This document shows positions 8,183 through 18,420 of a DNA stretch of 64,000 bases, piece by piece (position 1 is the stretch's first letter; each line of letters opens with the position of its first letter). The stretch covers positions 1,742,501 to 1,806,500 of the forward strand of contig NZ_CP040517.1 of assembly GCF_005849285.1 (NCBI RefSeq), written 5' to 3'. The translations under genes and the position numbers were made by a program. Under the pieces are notes generated by a model that had not been told where the DNA came from, searched no databases, and saw only the letters and a list, made by a program, of their open reading frames with translations. Origin of the DNA: Luteithermobacter gelatinilyticus. Lineage in GTDB: Bacteria > Pseudomonadota > Alphaproteobacteria > Sphingomonadales > Emcibacteraceae.

Positions 8183-10506
8183 TAAAACCTTGTTCCGATG
8201 TTAAATTGGAAAAATTCTGTTTTGTCCGCCTCATCTTTAAGCAATGCCTTGGCAAAGTCAATCCTGAAGGGACCAAAAGGCGACATCCAGGAAAAACCGA
8301 TACCAGCGGATACCCGCGGAGAAACGCTGTCCCCGATGACCTGGTGAGTAAGGCCAGTGGCCGCATTCACCAGAGATGGCGGCTCATCAATTCCAAACAA
8401 CGCCCCCGCATCAACAAAGGCGCTGGCCTCGATCCCCATTTCCCGTGCCCCTGCCCCCAATGGTACAAACAGTTCGATGGATCCCGTATAATAGGTATTT
8501 CCGCCAAGAGCATCGCGGGTGATGCTGTCACGCGGTCCAACCCCTCCCCGTTCAAATCCGCGCATTTTCGGGGTTCCAAGGAAAAACCGGTCACTCAGAC
8601 GCACATCATCACTGATGCCGAAGACATTGCCCCCTTCTACGCCTACATTGAAGACCCAGTTGCCGAAGAACGGATGATAAAAGTCATAACTCGCCCGGCT
8701 GCGCAGATATTTAGTGTTGCCGCCAAGCCCCGCAAAGTCCTGGTTAAAGACAAGCCGCTGCCCCCGGCTGGGATGCTGACGATTATCCAGCGTATCATAA
8801 GACAACCCATACCCGATGGAGGAAGTGGTGAAATCTCCCCGGTTACTTTCTAGATAGGGACTGCTGGAGATAAATGTGGTTTCCACTTTGTCCCGACGGA
8901 AGGTATACCGCGAACTCATCACAATATATTCGGTCACCGGAAACGCGGTTCTCAGACTCGCGCCATAGGTCTGCTGAGTGAAATCAGCTTCAAGGAAGTC
9001 TGTATCCCGAACAAAAAGATCAACACCGGCCACCACGGCCCGATCCATGAAATAAGGCTCTGTAAAGCTGATATCTACTTCCTTGCGGAAACTGGAGATT
9101 CGCGTACCAAGACGCAGGCTCTGCCCCTTGCCCATAAAGTTTCGCTCCCCGATACTGAAATCGAAAAGGAAATTTTCACTGCTTGAAAAACCGGCCCCCA
9201 CGGACAATTCACCTGTGGCCTGTTCTTCGACAGTCACTTCAAGAATGGTCTTGTCCGGCGCGCTGCCTTCGACCTGTTCGATGGTGGCTTCCTTGAAAAA
9301 ACCCAAGCTCTTGATGCGGATTTCCGAACGCTTCACCTTCGCAGAGTTATAGGCATCGCCTTCCACAAGACGCATTTCCCGACGGATTACCTTGTCATGG
9401 GTGCGCACATTACCGGTAATATTAATTCGCTCCACATAGACCCTGGGCGCCTTGTTCACCACATAGGTAATGTCCACAGTCCGTTCCTTACGGTTACGCC
9501 GGACTCTGGGGCGGACGTCCACGAAGGCATACCCCTTAAGACCGGCCACATCGGTCAACAGTTCGACTGTCCGGTCAATCTGGGAAGAATTGTAGATGTT
9601 GCCTTCTCTGGTCACCACCAAAGGCTCCAACAATTCGGATTTCAGGTCAGGAATTCTGCTGTCAACGGTTATTTTGCCGAAAGAATAAACCTCACCTTCT
9701 TCAACGGTAATATTGATAAAGAAATGCTCCTTGTCCCGGGCCAGCTCCGCGACCGCCGAAGTAATGCGGAAATCCGCATACCCTTTGGATCGGTAAAAAT
9801 CACGCAGCAACTGTTTGTCATAAGCCAGGCGATCGGGGTCATAGGTGTCTTCAGAGGTCAAAAACTTCCACCAGCGGCTTTCCTTGGTCGCCATGACGCC
9901 GCGCAGGTCGTCGTTATTAAAGGCTTTGTTGCCCATAAAGTTGATTTTGCCGATTTTGCTTTTCGGCCCTTCGCTGATCTCAAAAACCAGATTCACCCGG
10001 TTCTGATCCAGCTGGATAACCTTGGGCTCGATGGTCGCCGCAAACCGTCCCCCCCGGCGATACACTTCCAGAAGCCGCTGCACATCCGCACGCACCTTGG
10101 CCCGCGAGAATACGATCCGCGGCCTAAGCTGGATTTCTTCATACAGCTTGTCGTCTTTTTTGTATTTGTTCCCCTCGAAAGCGATACGGTTGATGATCGG
10201 GTTTTCCACCACTTCCACCACCAGGGTATTGCCGGCTCGGCCGATTTTTACGTCTGAAAACAGCCCGGTATTGAAAAGTCTTTTAAGTGAAATATCGACT
10301 TTCTGCTCATCATAATCCTCCCCCTCGGAAACAATCAGGTAGGATTTAATGGTTTCGGCTTCGATCCGTTGGTTCCCAACGACCTGAATAGACTGAATCG
10401 CATCTCCATAGGCGCCGGTTTGCGCCAGACCACCCGATACAGGTCCCAGAAATGAAAATGTTAATGAACAAACAAATCCAAGAGTAATAAAAAAGCGATT
10501 TTTCAC
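8182..10506 (-). CDS. bamA: Outer-membrane protein assembly factor BamA
   Basis: The central Omp85 component that folds beta-barrel proteins into the outer membrane. The 774-residue protein has a signal peptide ending near LAQ, five POTRA domains (roughly 30-425) and a C-terminal 16-stranded barrel finishing in phenylalanine (NIGTRF). Barrel motifs such as GFERGGVGPRD are present. The start is GTG at 10506, preceded by AGGAAA at good distance. It lies 46 bases after rseP and overlaps ompH. Confidence 0.97.
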   Translation of the reverse strand: MKNRFFITLGFVCSLTFSFLGPVSGGLAQTGAYGDAIQSIQVVGNQRIEAETIKSYLIVSEGEDYDEQKVDISLKRLFNTGLFSDVKIGRAGNTLVVEVVENPIINRIAFEGNKYKKDDKLYEEIQLRPRIVFSRAKVRADVQRLLEVYRRGGRFAATIEPKVIQLDQNRVNLVFEISEGPKSKIGKINFMGNKAFNNDDLRGVMATKESRWWKFLTSEDTYDPDRLAYDKQLLRDFYRSKGYADFRITSAVAELARDKEHFFINITVEEGEVYSFGKITVDSRIPDLKSELLEPLVVTREGNIYNSSQIDRTVELLTDVAGLKGYAFVDVRPRVRRNRKERTVDITYVVNKAPRVYVERINITGNVRTHDKVIRREMRLVEGDAYNSAKVKRSEIRIKSLGFFKEATIEQVEGSAPDKTILEVTVEEQATGELSVGAGFSSSENFLFDFSIGERNFMGKGQSLRLGTRISSFRKEVDISFTEPYFMDRAVVAGVDLFVRDTDFLEADFTQQTYGASLRTAFPVTEYIVMSSRYTFRRDKVETTFISSSPYLESNRGDFTTSSIGYGLSYDTLDNRQHPSRGQRLVFNQDFAGLGGNTKYLRSRASYDFYHPFFGNWVFNVGVEGGNVFGISDDVRLSDRFFLGTPKMRGFERGGVGPRDSITRDALGGNTYYTGSIELFVPLGAGAREMGIEASAFVDAGALFGIDEPPSLVNAATGLTHQVIGDSVSPRVSAGIGFSWMSPFGPFRIDFAKALLKDEADKTEFFQFNIGTRF

Positions 10507-10552
10507 CGGTACTGTTTCCTGCTTATTTATATTCTTTGTTTATATAAGCCGG

Positions 10553-11662
10553 TTATCCCACCAAGCCCATAATGTCATTCAGCGTGGCAAACACCATTAA
10601 CCCGAGAATGAGAATCAATCCAATACGAAATCCTAATTCCTGGGTTTTTTCACTCAGTTTTCTCCCCAAAGCTGCTTCGAAACCGTAAAACAGCAGATGT
10701 CCCCCATCCAGCATCGGTATCGGCAAAAGGTTGATAATACCCAAATTTATCGAAATCATGGCAATAATCGAGATATAGGAAAATATGCCTTGCTCAGCAG
10801 ATTGGCTGACCACCTGAGCAATCTTGATTGGCCCGCCCAGTTCCTTGGCGGAACGGTCTCCGAACAAGATCTGCCCCAACCCCCGAAACGACATTTGAAT
10901 AATGTCCCAGGTCCGTTCGACGCCGGCCCAGAATGCTGCGGGCACACTAAGCTCACGGATTTCTGAACGCCCTACGGAACGCACCCCGATAAGGGCAACC
11001 CGTTGAATATTTCCGTACCCGTCATCCACTTCTTCAAGGCGCGGGGTCAGGCTCACTTCAATGAGACGTCCGCCCCGGTCAATCTCCAGACTGACCGGTT
11101 CCTCCAGATTGAGCATGATTCGGGTTTTGATGTCATTAAAGCTTTCGACAGCAACCCCATCCACAGAAACAATACGATCATTCGGCTGTAATCCGGCCTG
11201 TTCAGCGGGGCTTCCGGGCACCACCTCATCCACAATCGGCGGCGTATAGATCTGCCCAAAAGTTATGTAAAACGAGGCCAGAATCAATACCGCCAGCAAC
11301 AGATTTGCAAAAGGACCGGCAAAAACAATCGCCGCGCGTTGCGGTAGGCTTTTATAATGGAAGGCGACCTTTCGTTCTTCCTCACTCATATGGGGAAGGG
11401 AGCCATCAGGAGTGCTGGCGGCACTGGCATCGCCAAAGAATTTGACATATCCCCCCAGCGGAATATAGCTGATCTTCCAGCGGGTTCCTTTCCTGTCAGT
11501 CCAGCCCCAGATTTCGCGACCAAACCCGATGGAAAACACCTCTACCCGCACACCGCACATCCGGGCCACAATGTAATGGCCCCATTCATGGATAAAAACC
11601 AGAACGGAAAGGGCGACGATAAACGCCCCGGCATAAAATATAAACGAAAATAGAGTATCCAT
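10553..11662 (-). CDS. rseP: RIP metalloprotease RseP (site-2 protease family)
   Basis: An inner-membrane zinc protease that cleaves transmembrane anti-sigma factors and leftover signal peptides. The 369-residue protein has the HEWGH zinc motif (His25, Glu26, His29) in its first helix, a PDZ domain (about 115-200), and the second active-site motif LDGG in the C-terminal membrane region (NLLPIPMLDGG). It starts 9 bases after dxr, in the same operon as bamA, the classical arrangement linking envelope stress sensing to barrel assembly. Confidence 0.96.
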   Translation of the reverse strand: MDTLFSFIFYAGAFIVALSVLVFIHEWGHYIVARMCGVRVEVFSIGFGREIWGWTDRKGTRWKISYIPLGGYVKFFGDASAASTPDGSLPHMSEEERKVAFHYKSLPQRAAIVFAGPFANLLLAVLILASFYITFGQIYTPPIVDEVVPGSPAEQAGLQPNDRIVSVDGVAVESFNDIKTRIMLNLEEPVSLEIDRGGRLIEVSLTPRLEEVDDGYGNIQRVALIGVRSVGRSEIRELSVPAAFWAGVERTWDIIQMSFRGLGQILFGDRSAKELGGPIKIAQVVSQSAEQGIFSYISIIAMISINLGIINLLPIPMLDGGHLLFYGFEAALGRKLSEKTQELGFRIGLILILGLMVFATLNDIMGLVG

Positions 11663-11671
11663 GACCCGTCT

Positions 11672-12853
11672 TTATTTCTCTATCAGTTCGCCGGCAACAC
11701 GTCTTGCTTCCTGATCCACATCCATCACAGTTTGCAAACATGTCAAAGGGGATGCCCCTATCGTCTCCAGCGTTGTTTCAACGATCCCGGCAATATCCAG
11801 GAACCCTATTTTCCCCTCCAGAAATGCATATACGGCAACTTCATTCGCCGCGTTGAGGATAGTAGGCGCACTTCCCCCGGTTTGCAATGCCTCTCTTGTC
11901 AATTTTAGGGCCGGGAACTTGTTAGTATCGGGTTCGGAGAAGTCCAACCGGCCCAACTCCGCCAGGTTAAGCTCTTTTGCCGGGGTTTCGATCCTTTCCG
12001 GCCAAGCCAGGGCATAGGAAATAGGCGTGCGCATATCGGGTGACCCTAATTGCGCCAGGACGGAGCCATCCACATAAGACACCATGCTGTGAATAACGGA
12101 TTGCGGATGTACAAGGATATTGATCTGATGTTCTTCTACCGGGAACAGGTGATATGCCTCGATCAGCTCCAGCCCCTTATTCATCATGGTGGCTGAATCC
12201 ACAGAAATCTTGGCCCCCATATCCCAGTTGGGGTGGGAAACGGCTTCACGGGGGCTGACATACGCCATTTCCTCGCGGCTTTTGGTGCGGAACGGCCCGC
12301 CCGAAGCGGTCAGGGTGATATGGGCCACCTTCTTCGGTTGGGCAAAATCAAAAACCTGAAAAATCGCATTATGCTCTGAGTCCACCGGCAGCAGGGTCGC
12401 ATGATGATCACGCACCTCTTTCATCATCAATTCCCCCGCACAAACCAGGCATTCCTTATTGGCCAGCGCAACCGTCGCGCCCCGACGCACCGCATTGAGC
12501 GTCGGCCGCAGCCCCGCGGCGCCGACGATGGACGCCATCACCCAATCCGCCTCCATCAGGGCCGCCTCGCTCAGCGCCTGCTCACCTGCTGCGGCGATAA
12601 TGCCGGTTCCCGCCAGAGCGGTCTTCAGCTCCGCATATTTCGTTTCATCGGCCAGGACCGCCATGCGGGCCCCGAAAGCGATAGCCTGTTTTGCAAGTTT
12701 TTCTACATTGCTGTTGGCGGTCAGAGCCAGAACTTCAAACCGCTCCGGATGCCGCCGGATTAAATCCAGCGTATTGCAACCAACTGACCCTGTGGATCCC
12801 AGAACGGTAACCCTGCGAACCGCATTGTCCTGTTTTGCATCCGGCATTCCCAT
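11672..12853 (-). CDS. dxr: 1-deoxy-D-xylulose-5-phosphate reductoisomerase
   Basis: Second step of the MEP isoprenoid pathway, making 2-C-methyl-D-erythritol 4-phosphate. The 393-residue protein has an N-terminal NADPH-binding GSTGSVG motif (about residues 18-24), a catalytic region with VDSEHNAIFQ, and the conserved MNKGLELIEA segment. The ATG at 12853 follows GGAG by ten bases; a second ATG two codons later is possible. It starts 13 bases after cdsA, so undecaprenyl and phospholipid precursor genes are co-transcribed. Confidence 0.96.
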   Translation of the reverse strand: MGMPDAKQDNAVRRVTVLGSTGSVGCNTLDLIRRHPERFEVLALTANSNVEKLAKQAIAFGARMAVLADETKYAELKTALAGTGIIAAAGEQALSEAALMEADWVMASIVGAAGLRPTLNAVRRGATVALANKECLVCAGELMMKEVRDHHATLLPVDSEHNAIFQVFDFAQPKKVAHITLTASGGPFRTKSREEMAYVSPREAVSHPNWDMGAKISVDSATMMNKGLELIEAYHLFPVEEHQINILVHPQSVIHSMVSYVDGSVLAQLGSPDMRTPISYALAWPERIETPAKELNLAELGRLDFSEPDTNKFPALKLTREALQTGGSAPTILNAANEVAVYAFLEGKIGFLDIAGIVETTLETIGASPLTCLQTVMDVDQEARRVAGELIEK

Positions 12854-12866
12854 GAAATTCAAGCTC

Positions 12867-13643
12867 CTACAGCATGAAATAATAATAGGCGGCAACAACC
12901 GGGGCCACAAAAATAATTCCATCCACCCGGTCCATAACTCCCCCGTGGCCGGGAATAATAGCCCCGGAATCCTTGACGTTGAAATGCCGTTTCAGGGCGG
13001 ATTCAACCAGGTCTCCGACCTGGCTCCACAACGCCATGAGACAGGCCGCAACGGCCATCATCAGCAAAGGTGTAAATGCCATGACATATGCCGCTAGGGT
13101 TCCGGTTATCCCGGCAAACACCATACCGCCAATCAGTCCCGCCCAGGTTTTTTTCGGGCTAATTCGGGGCGCCAGCTTTGGCCCGCCAATCTTTTTACCG
13201 GCAAAATAGGCACCGGTATCCATCGACCAGACAATAATCATCATCCATAAAACAATCAAGCCGCCCTGTTCTTCATAATGGCGCAGATAGATCAGCCCCA
13301 CCCCCGGCAGAACGGCATAAAGCAGGCCCACAAGGCCCCAGACAAGGCTGGCACCACTCCGCCATGCGACAAGGAGCAAAACCGCCACATACGCCGCGAC
13401 CCACTCCCCCTTCGGCGAGATTGCCTCACTGGTGGCATAAGCCGCCGCCAGCAGTCCTGCAACCTGCACCGCAAAGAGGAGCCAGGGGGTGCGTCCTTCA
13501 CAAATGTTGTCCCATTCAAACAGAATCAGCCCAGCCATCAGAACCACAAGCAGAAAATACGGCAGGCCGCCATACAGAATCGCCCCAACAGCGATAGGCA
13601 ACATAACGCCTGCGGACAATATTCTGATGGTAAGGTTATTCAT
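12867..13643 (-). CDS. cdsA: Phosphatidate cytidylyltransferase
   Basis: Makes CDP-diacylglycerol from phosphatidate and CTP in the inner membrane, the branch point for phospholipids. The 258-residue protein has about seven membrane segments, the SPKKTWAG segment and the C-terminal signature ending in HGGVMDRVDG. The ATG at 13643 was chosen because the family begins with the membrane helix shortly after it and AGGG lies just upstream. It follows uppS by 32 bases. Confidence 0.95.
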   Translation of the reverse strand: MNNLTIRILSAGVMLPIAVGAILYGGLPYFLLVVLMAGLILFEWDNICEGRTPWLLFAVQVAGLLAAAYATSEAISPKGEWVAAYVAVLLLVAWRSGASLVWGLVGLLYAVLPGVGLIYLRHYEEQGGLIVLWMMIIVWSMDTGAYFAGKKIGGPKLAPRISPKKTWAGLIGGMVFAGITGTLAAYVMAFTPLLMMAVAACLMALWSQVGDLVESALKRHFNVKDSGAIIPGHGGVMDRVDGIIFVAPVVAAYYYFML

Positions 13644-13675
13644 GGGCGCCCTGACACATCCGACATGCGAGCGGC

Positions 13676-14425
13676 TCAGGGCCGCGCCCCGTAGCGGCGT
13701 TCGCGTTTGTTGAATTCCTCTATGGCGCCCTGAAGAATATCCTCGTTGAAATCGGGCCATAAAGTATCAATAAAGATAAACTCCGAATAGGCCGCCTGCC
13801 AGAGCAGAAAATTGCTCAACCGCTGTTCGCCACTGGTGCGAATGATCAGATCCGGATCCGGTATGTCCGCCGTATACAGATGATCGGAGAAGAGTTTCTC
13901 ATCAATCATGTCGGGGTCAATGTCCCCGGCCTTGACCTTGCGGGCAATTTCCCGAGCGGCACAGACGATTTCTGCCTGTCCCCCGTAATTTAGGGCAAGG
14001 ATAAGCTGTAATCCGGTATTCTGGCGGGTTTTTTCTTCCGCCTCAGCAATCAGCTTGAGGATCGAAGGACTCAACCGGTCACGCCCGCCGATAAAACGCA
14101 GACGCACATTCTGACGGTCCAGTTCGGTGACTTCATTCTGAAGGTAATGGCTCAACAGCCCCATCAGATCCCTCACCTCATCTTCGGGCCTTTTCCAGTT
14201 TTCCGATGAAAAGGCATAGAGGGTCAGATAGTTCACCCCCAGCGAGGAACAGGTCCGGACACAGTTCCGGACCACTTCGGCCCCCTTGCGGTGTCCGGCA
14301 ACCCGCGGCAAGAGGCGCTTTTTGGCCCAACGTCCATTGCCATCCATAATGATGGCAATGTGTTGCGGCGGGGTCAGCGCCCCTGCCTTGGCCGAAATTC
14401 TGCTTGCCTCTTTCACCACGTACAT
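13676..14425 (-). CDS. uppS: Undecaprenyl diphosphate synthase
   Basis: Adds eight isoprene units to farnesyl diphosphate to form the C55 carrier for peptidoglycan and other surface glycans. The 249-residue protein shows IIMDGNGRWA with catalytic Asp28, and the C-terminal RTSGEQRLSNFLLWQ signature. The ATG at 14425 has AGGA eight bases upstream; an upstream TTG at 14452 would overlap frr and is less likely. Part of the pyrH-frr-uppS-cdsA-dxr run. Confidence 0.95.
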   Translation of the reverse strand: MYVVKEASRISAKAGALTPPQHIAIIMDGNGRWAKKRLLPRVAGHRKGAEVVRNCVRTCSSLGVNYLTLYAFSSENWKRPEDEVRDLMGLLSHYLQNEVTELDRQNVRLRFIGGRDRLSPSILKLIAEAEEKTRQNTGLQLILALNYGGQAEIVCAAREIARKVKAGDIDPDMIDEKLFSDHLYTADIPDPDLIIRTSGEQRLSNFLLWQAAYSEFIFIDTLWPDFNEDILQGAIEEFNKRERRYGARP

Positions 14426-14448
14426 GCACAAATTCCTGTAAAATCCCG

Positions 14449-15009
14449 TCAAACTTGCATGATTTCTTTTTCTTTGGCGGCTGTCAGCCGGTCAATTTCG
14501 GCGATTTTTTCATCAGTCAGTTTCTGAACCTTGTCGGCCAGAACTTTTTGTTCATCTTGACTGATTTCACCATCTTTTTCCAGCTTCTTGATGTGATCCA
14601 TGCCGTCGCGTCGCACGTTACGCACGGCAACACGTGCCTGTTCCGCATATTTCCCGGCAACCTTGGTCAGTTCCTGACGACGTTCTTCATTCAGCTCCGG
14701 TATCGGGATGCGCAAAGTTTGACCGTCGACGACCGGATTAAGGCCCAGTCCCGCGTTACGGATCGCCTTTTCCGCGGCGGCCACCATTCCCTTGTCCCAG
14801 ATCTGCACCGAAATCATGCGCGCTTCCGGTGTTGAAATCGTGCCGATCTGATTGAGCGGCATCTGTGAACCATACGCTTCAACCACGACCGGATCCAGAA
14901 GATTCACGGACGCGCGGCCGGTTCTCAGGCCGGAAAATTCGGTTTTCAGATTTTCAATAGCGCCCTGCATGCGCCGGTTCAGATCCTTTAAATCAAGCTC
15001 AGAAGACAT
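14449..15009 (-). CDS. frr: Ribosome recycling factor
   Basis: Releases ribosomes from mRNA after termination, acting with EF-G. The 186-residue length is exactly typical. The [15 protein letters not shown] region and the C-terminal helical hairpin with [15 protein letters not shown] are family hallmarks. The ATG at 15009 is preceded by GGAGGAA, and a GTG six codons upstream lies inside pyrH. It follows pyrH by two bases. Confidence 0.96.
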   Translation of the reverse strand: MSSELDLKDLNRRMQGAIENLKTEFSGLRTGRASVNLLDPVVVEAYGSQMPLNQIGTISTPEARMISVQIWDKGMVAAAEKAIRNAGLGLNPVVDGQTLRIPIPELNEERRQELTKVAGKYAEQARVAVRNVRRDGMDHIKKLEKDGEISQDEQKVLADKVQKLTDEKIAEIDRLTAAKEKEIMQV

Positions 15010-15011
15010 GA

Positions 15012-15737
15012 CTATTCCTCCTGACATATCTTGGTAAACTGGCCCTCATCCTTAAGGACTCGGGCGAATTCACCGGGTTCGTGAATTGAAAAAACAAGAA
15101 TGGGGATGTTATTTTCCCGGGCCAGCGCGATAGCCGAAGCATCCATGACCTTCAAATCCTTGGTCAGCACCTCACGATAGCCGAGCTGTTGATATCGTTT
15201 TGCGGTCGGATCCTTTTTGGGGTCCGCCGTATAAACCCCGTTGACCTGGGTGCCCTTCAGCAGGGCATCGCAATTCATTTCTGCTGCCCGCAACGCCGCC
15301 GCCGTGTCCGTGGTGAAAAAGGGATTGCCGGTGCCGGCCGCAAACACCACCACCCGGCCCTTTTCCATATGGCGGATCGCCCGACGCCGAATATAGGGTT
15401 CACAGACCGAAGCAATGGGAAATGCCGACTGAACCCGCGTATCCACATCTATATTTTCCAGCGCATTCTGAATCGCCAGAGCGTTCATCACCGTGGCCAG
15501 CATGCCCATATGGTCTGAGGAAGTCCGGTCAAACCCCCTGGCCACGCCGGTCATGCCCCGGAAAATATTTCCGCCGCCGACCACAAGACACACTTGCACC
15601 CCCATTTCCCGAACCGTTTTGATTTCCCCGGCCACCCGGGTCACCATATCCGGATCAATTCCGTATTCCTTGTCGCCCATCAGGGCTTCGCCGGAAAGCT
15701 TCAGGAGGACGCGTTTGTATCGAGCCTCATCAGACAT
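15012..15737 (-). CDS. pyrH: UMP kinase
   Basis: Phosphorylates UMP to UDP. The 241-residue protein belongs to the amino-acid kinase family, with KLSGEALMG at the N-terminus, GGGNIFRG near residue 57 and the [13 protein letters not shown] segment. The ATG at 15737 has AAGG eight bases upstream; a GTG three codons earlier is possible. It begins a minus-strand operon that probably runs through ompH at 7607. Confidence 0.95.
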   Translation of the reverse strand: MSDEARYKRVLLKLSGEALMGDKEYGIDPDMVTRVAGEIKTVREMGVQVCLVVGGGNIFRGMTGVARGFDRTSSDHMGMLATVMNALAIQNALENIDVDTRVQSAFPIASVCEPYIRRRAIRHMEKGRVVVFAAGTGNPFFTTDTAAALRAAEMNCDALLKGTQVNGVYTADPKKDPTAKRYQQLGYREVLTKDLKVMDASAIALARENNIPILVFSIHEPGEFARVLKDEGQFTKICQEE

Positions 15738-15863
15738 TTTGGCCACCTTGATTCAGATAGTAGTTAACATCATGCCACCCGGATGATTTGAGTCAGACAG
15801 GGCACAACTTTATTGTTATTGTGCGCATCTTGCCTGAGCCGGGGGCATAAGTCCATGATGAAT

Positions 15864-15917
15864 AGAAAAATCGGGTCCATCTCTTCTGTATTTTTCACAC
15901 AGGAGAAATGAACCCGA
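15864..15917 (-). terminator. Intrinsic terminator of the rpsB-tsf operon
   Basis: Unusually long: an 18-bp stem (15871-15888 with 15900-15917) without mismatch if three G-U pairs are allowed, closing an 11-base loop. A run of five T follows on the minus strand. It begins 12 bases after the tsf stop codon. Confidence 0.92.
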
Positions 15918-15929
15918 CGAAATTTTCAG

Positions 15930-16856
15930 TTAATTGCCGGCAGCGGCAGCCACTTCGGCGGCAAAATCAGATTCTTCTTTTTGAATGCCTTCCCCCAGCA
16001 CCAGGCGAACATAACCGACAAGTTTGATGTCTTTCCCGGCTTTTTTGGCGACATTTTCAACAACCTTGGAGATTTTGGTCTCTCCGTCAATCACGAAGGT
16101 CTGTTCCAGCAGAACCACTTCCTCATAGAATTTACGGATCCGCCCTTCGATCATTTTTTCAATGATATTGTCCGGTTTGCCGGATTCACGGGCCTGTTCG
16201 ACAAGCACATTGCGCTCACGCTCCAGCAGCGCCGGATCAAGGTCCTCAACACTGAGCGATTGCGGCGCCGTGGCCGCCACATGCATGGCTAGCTGTTTGC
16301 CAAGAGCCTGAAGTTCCGCTTCGTCAGCCTCTGATTCCAGCGCCACCAGCACGGCGATTTTACCCATATTATCGGCAACGGCGCCATGAATATAGGACGC
16401 CACAACACCTTTATCCACTGACAGCCCGACAGCCCGACGGAACGTCATATTTTCGCCAATAGTCCCCACGGCTTCCTTGATTTCTTCTTCCACGGTGCGG
16501 TCCGTACCCGGATAGGGCGCATTTTTTGTTGCTTCATAATCCCCATTCTGGGTCAAAGCCACGCCAGCAATATTCCGCACCAGCGCCTGGAACTGCTCAT
16601 TACGAGCCACAAAATCGGTTTCCGAGTTTACTTCAACAGCCACGGCCCGAGGACCTTCGGCGGCCACAGCCACAAGCCCTTCGGCGGCCACCCGCCCGGC
16701 TTTTTTCGCGGCTTTGGCAATACCTTTCTGACGCAACCAGTCAATCGACGCTTCCAGATCCCCATCGTTTTCCGCAAGAGCCTTTTTACAATCCATCATA
16801 CCTGCGCCGGTCTTTTCGCGCAGCTCCTTCACAAGTGCAGCAGTAATTTGAGCCAT
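15930..16856 (-). CDS. tsf: Elongation factor Ts
   Basis: Nucleotide exchange factor that reloads EF-Tu with GTP. The 308-residue protein starts with the UBA-like domain, including the diagnostic [16 protein letters not shown]. The two core domains follow, with HVAATAPQ and the C-terminal coiled-coil region. It lies 107 bases after rpsB, the universal arrangement, and ends at a strong terminator. Confidence 0.97.
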   Translation of the reverse strand: MAQITAALVKELREKTGAGMMDCKKALAENDGDLEASIDWLRQKGIAKAAKKAGRVAAEGLVAVAAEGPRAVAVEVNSETDFVARNEQFQALVRNIAGVALTQNGDYEATKNAPYPGTDRTVEEEIKEAVGTIGENMTFRRAVGLSVDKGVVASYIHGAVADNMGKIAVLVALESEADEAELQALGKQLAMHVAATAPQSLSVEDLDPALLERERNVLVEQARESGKPDNIIEKMIEGRIRKFYEEVVLLEQTFVIDGETKISKVVENVAKKAGKDIKLVGYVRLVLGEGIQKEESDFAAEVAAAAGN

Positions 16857-16963
16857 TTTTCTTCCTTGATGCGTTCTTTAAAATTAACGAATTACAGGCC
16901 CCGGATCAGAGCGGCCCAAACACCGCCACACAGATTTGGGACCTGTAACACCAATGAATTTCT

Positions 16964-17848
16964 TTAAGAAGCCTGCTGTTCGCCGGCTTCAGCGTCTTTG
17001 TCCGTGCCTTCTTCCTGGGCAGTCTCTTCTGCGGCGACTTCGACAGACGCTTCTTCCTCTGCGCCCTCAGCCTGATCATCGGCCGGCGCCCCTTCTTCCG
17101 TCGGCAGGGTTTCTACGGCAACGTCTTCAGACGCCCCAATATCCACACCCTGCTCTGTCAGTTCTTGCTGAATGCCATCAAGAACCGCATCAGCGACCAG
17201 ATCGCAATACATCTGAATGGCGCGGGTGGCATCATCATTGCCAGGGATCGGGAAGTCCACATTGTCCGGATTGCTGTTGGTGTCCACCACGGCTACAACC
17301 GGAATACCCAGCTTCTTGGCTTCCTGAATCGCCAGTTCTTCCTTATTGGTATCAATCACAAACAGGATATTGGGCAGCCCCCCCATATCTTTGATCCCGC
17401 CAAGAGACCGTTCCAGCTTCTCCTGTTCCCGGGTCAGCTGCAGGATTTCTTTTTTGGTCAATCCGGAATGTTCCTGACCCAGAATCTCCTCAAGATGCTT
17501 CAGACGCTTGATGGAATTGGAAATCGTCTGCCAGTTGGTGAGCATCCCGCCGAGCCAGCGATGGTTTACATAAAACTGGCCACAACGTTTTGCCGCTTCG
17601 GCGATGGGTGCGGACGCCTGGCGCTTGGTCCCGACAAACAGCACTCGCCCGCCAGCAGCGGTGACGTCACGGATCTGCTCCAACGCCCGATGCAGCAGCG
17701 GTACGGTAATAGACAGATTGATGATATGAACCTTATTGCGAACCCCGAAAATATATTCGCCCATACGGGGGTTCCAACGGTGAGCCTGATGGCCAAAATG
17801 CACACCAGCTTCCAGCAGCTGGCGCATGGTAAAACTTGGCAACGCCAT
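16964..17848 (-). CDS. rpsB: Small ribosomal subunit protein S2
   Basis: Structural protein of the 30S subunit, bound near the mRNA exit. The 294-residue protein has [14 protein letters not shown] at the N-terminus and the FVGTKRQA and [11 protein letters not shown] signatures. Beyond about residue 230 it carries a long acidic extension rich in Glu and Ala, seen in several alphaproteobacterial S2 proteins. The ATG at 17848 is preceded by AGGAGAAA. The 5' region contains several stable hairpins that could form an autoregulatory leader. Confidence 0.97.
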   Translation of the reverse strand: MALPSFTMRQLLEAGVHFGHQAHRWNPRMGEYIFGVRNKVHIINLSITVPLLHRALEQIRDVTAAGGRVLFVGTKRQASAPIAEAAKRCGQFYVNHRWLGGMLTNWQTISNSIKRLKHLEEILGQEHSGLTKKEILQLTREQEKLERSLGGIKDMGGLPNILFVIDTNKEELAIQEAKKLGIPVVAVVDTNSNPDNVDFPIPGNDDATRAIQMYCDLVADAVLDGIQQELTEQGVDIGASEDVAVETLPTEEGAPADDQAEGAEEEASVEVAAEETAQEEGTDKDAEAGEQQAS

Positions 17849-18155
17849 ATGTTTTCTCCTTTTCCGGTTAATCCTCCGCGAGTTTGGCTTCCCGATCCCT
17901 TCGGGAAACACCGGAAAGTCGGCCCCGATATGTGGGGGACTAACTTCATACCCGCGTGCGAAGTAAAGGCGTCTTACGCCGAAATGATCAGAAGATCAAG
18001 AAAAATATACAGCCGCCGCAGCTTGGGGGCTTTTATGCATTGATGACCGCGTCATCGTGACCTCTCGAAGCCCCCTGCCGTCGCTCCCGCGCAGGCGGGA
18101 GCGGCGATCCCGCCATGTTGTCTTATAAAAAAAGCTGGCGTGCCGCGCCTTCTCC
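17849..18155 (-). promoter_or_regulatory. rpsB 5' leader and upstream region
   Basis: No gene is seen here. On the minus strand upstream of rpsB there are hairpins at 17889-17907 (7-bp stem TTCCCGA/TCGGGAA) and 17968-17980 (GGCG/CGCC), and a longer pairing ACTTC/GAAGT at 17943-17964. Further out, GATGAC/GTCATC (18042-18056) and a 9-bp stem CGCTCCCGC/GCGGGAGCG (18082-18103) resemble intergenic palindromic repeats. S2 autoregulates through its leader in other bacteria; that role here is inference. Confidence 0.4.
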
Positions 18156-18191
18156 AAAAAAACAGAACGGCACTGGGATAGAGCCGCTCTG
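18156..18191 (-). terminator. Intrinsic terminator of the PEP-CTERM gene
   Basis: On the minus strand CAGAGCGGC pairs with GCCGTTCTG (nine pairs, one G-U) around an 11-base loop, followed by seven T. It lies about 250 bases after the stop codon at 18440, so the transcript has a long 3' tail. Confidence 0.8.
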
Positions 18192-18297
18192 TCGAGATTA
18201 AAGGTTTCTTTTTGTTTTGGTTATACCTTCTTTATTTATCTTTATGTCTGTCAGGCACCCGGTTCGCCTCACAGGGGGAATACCCCTCCTCTCTTTA

Positions 18298-18329
18298 TTT
18301 CGGTTGTTCCGGATTTCGGTTGTTCCGGT
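18298..18329. repeat. 16-bp tandem duplication
   Basis: A 16-base unit beginning TTTCGGTTGTTCC occurs twice head to tail (18298-18313 and 18314-18329), differing only in the last base. Confidence 0.85.
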
Positions 18330-18420
18330 CCTTTCTTTGCCCTGACATTTGTCAAGTGATAGTTATCAGGAAACGGTAGCCGGGACCGCGCTAATATCTC
18401 AAGCAGGTCCCGGACCCGTT

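Noticed and set aside
8206-8853. 215-codon plus-strand frame opposite the bamA barrel end
   Set aside because: Antisense to the essential C-terminal barrel; no supporting features.
18082-18103. Strong GC-rich hairpin upstream of rpsB read as a terminator
   Set aside because: There is no T run on either strand, and the real PEP-CTERM terminator lies at 18156-18191. It is better seen as an intergenic palindrome.
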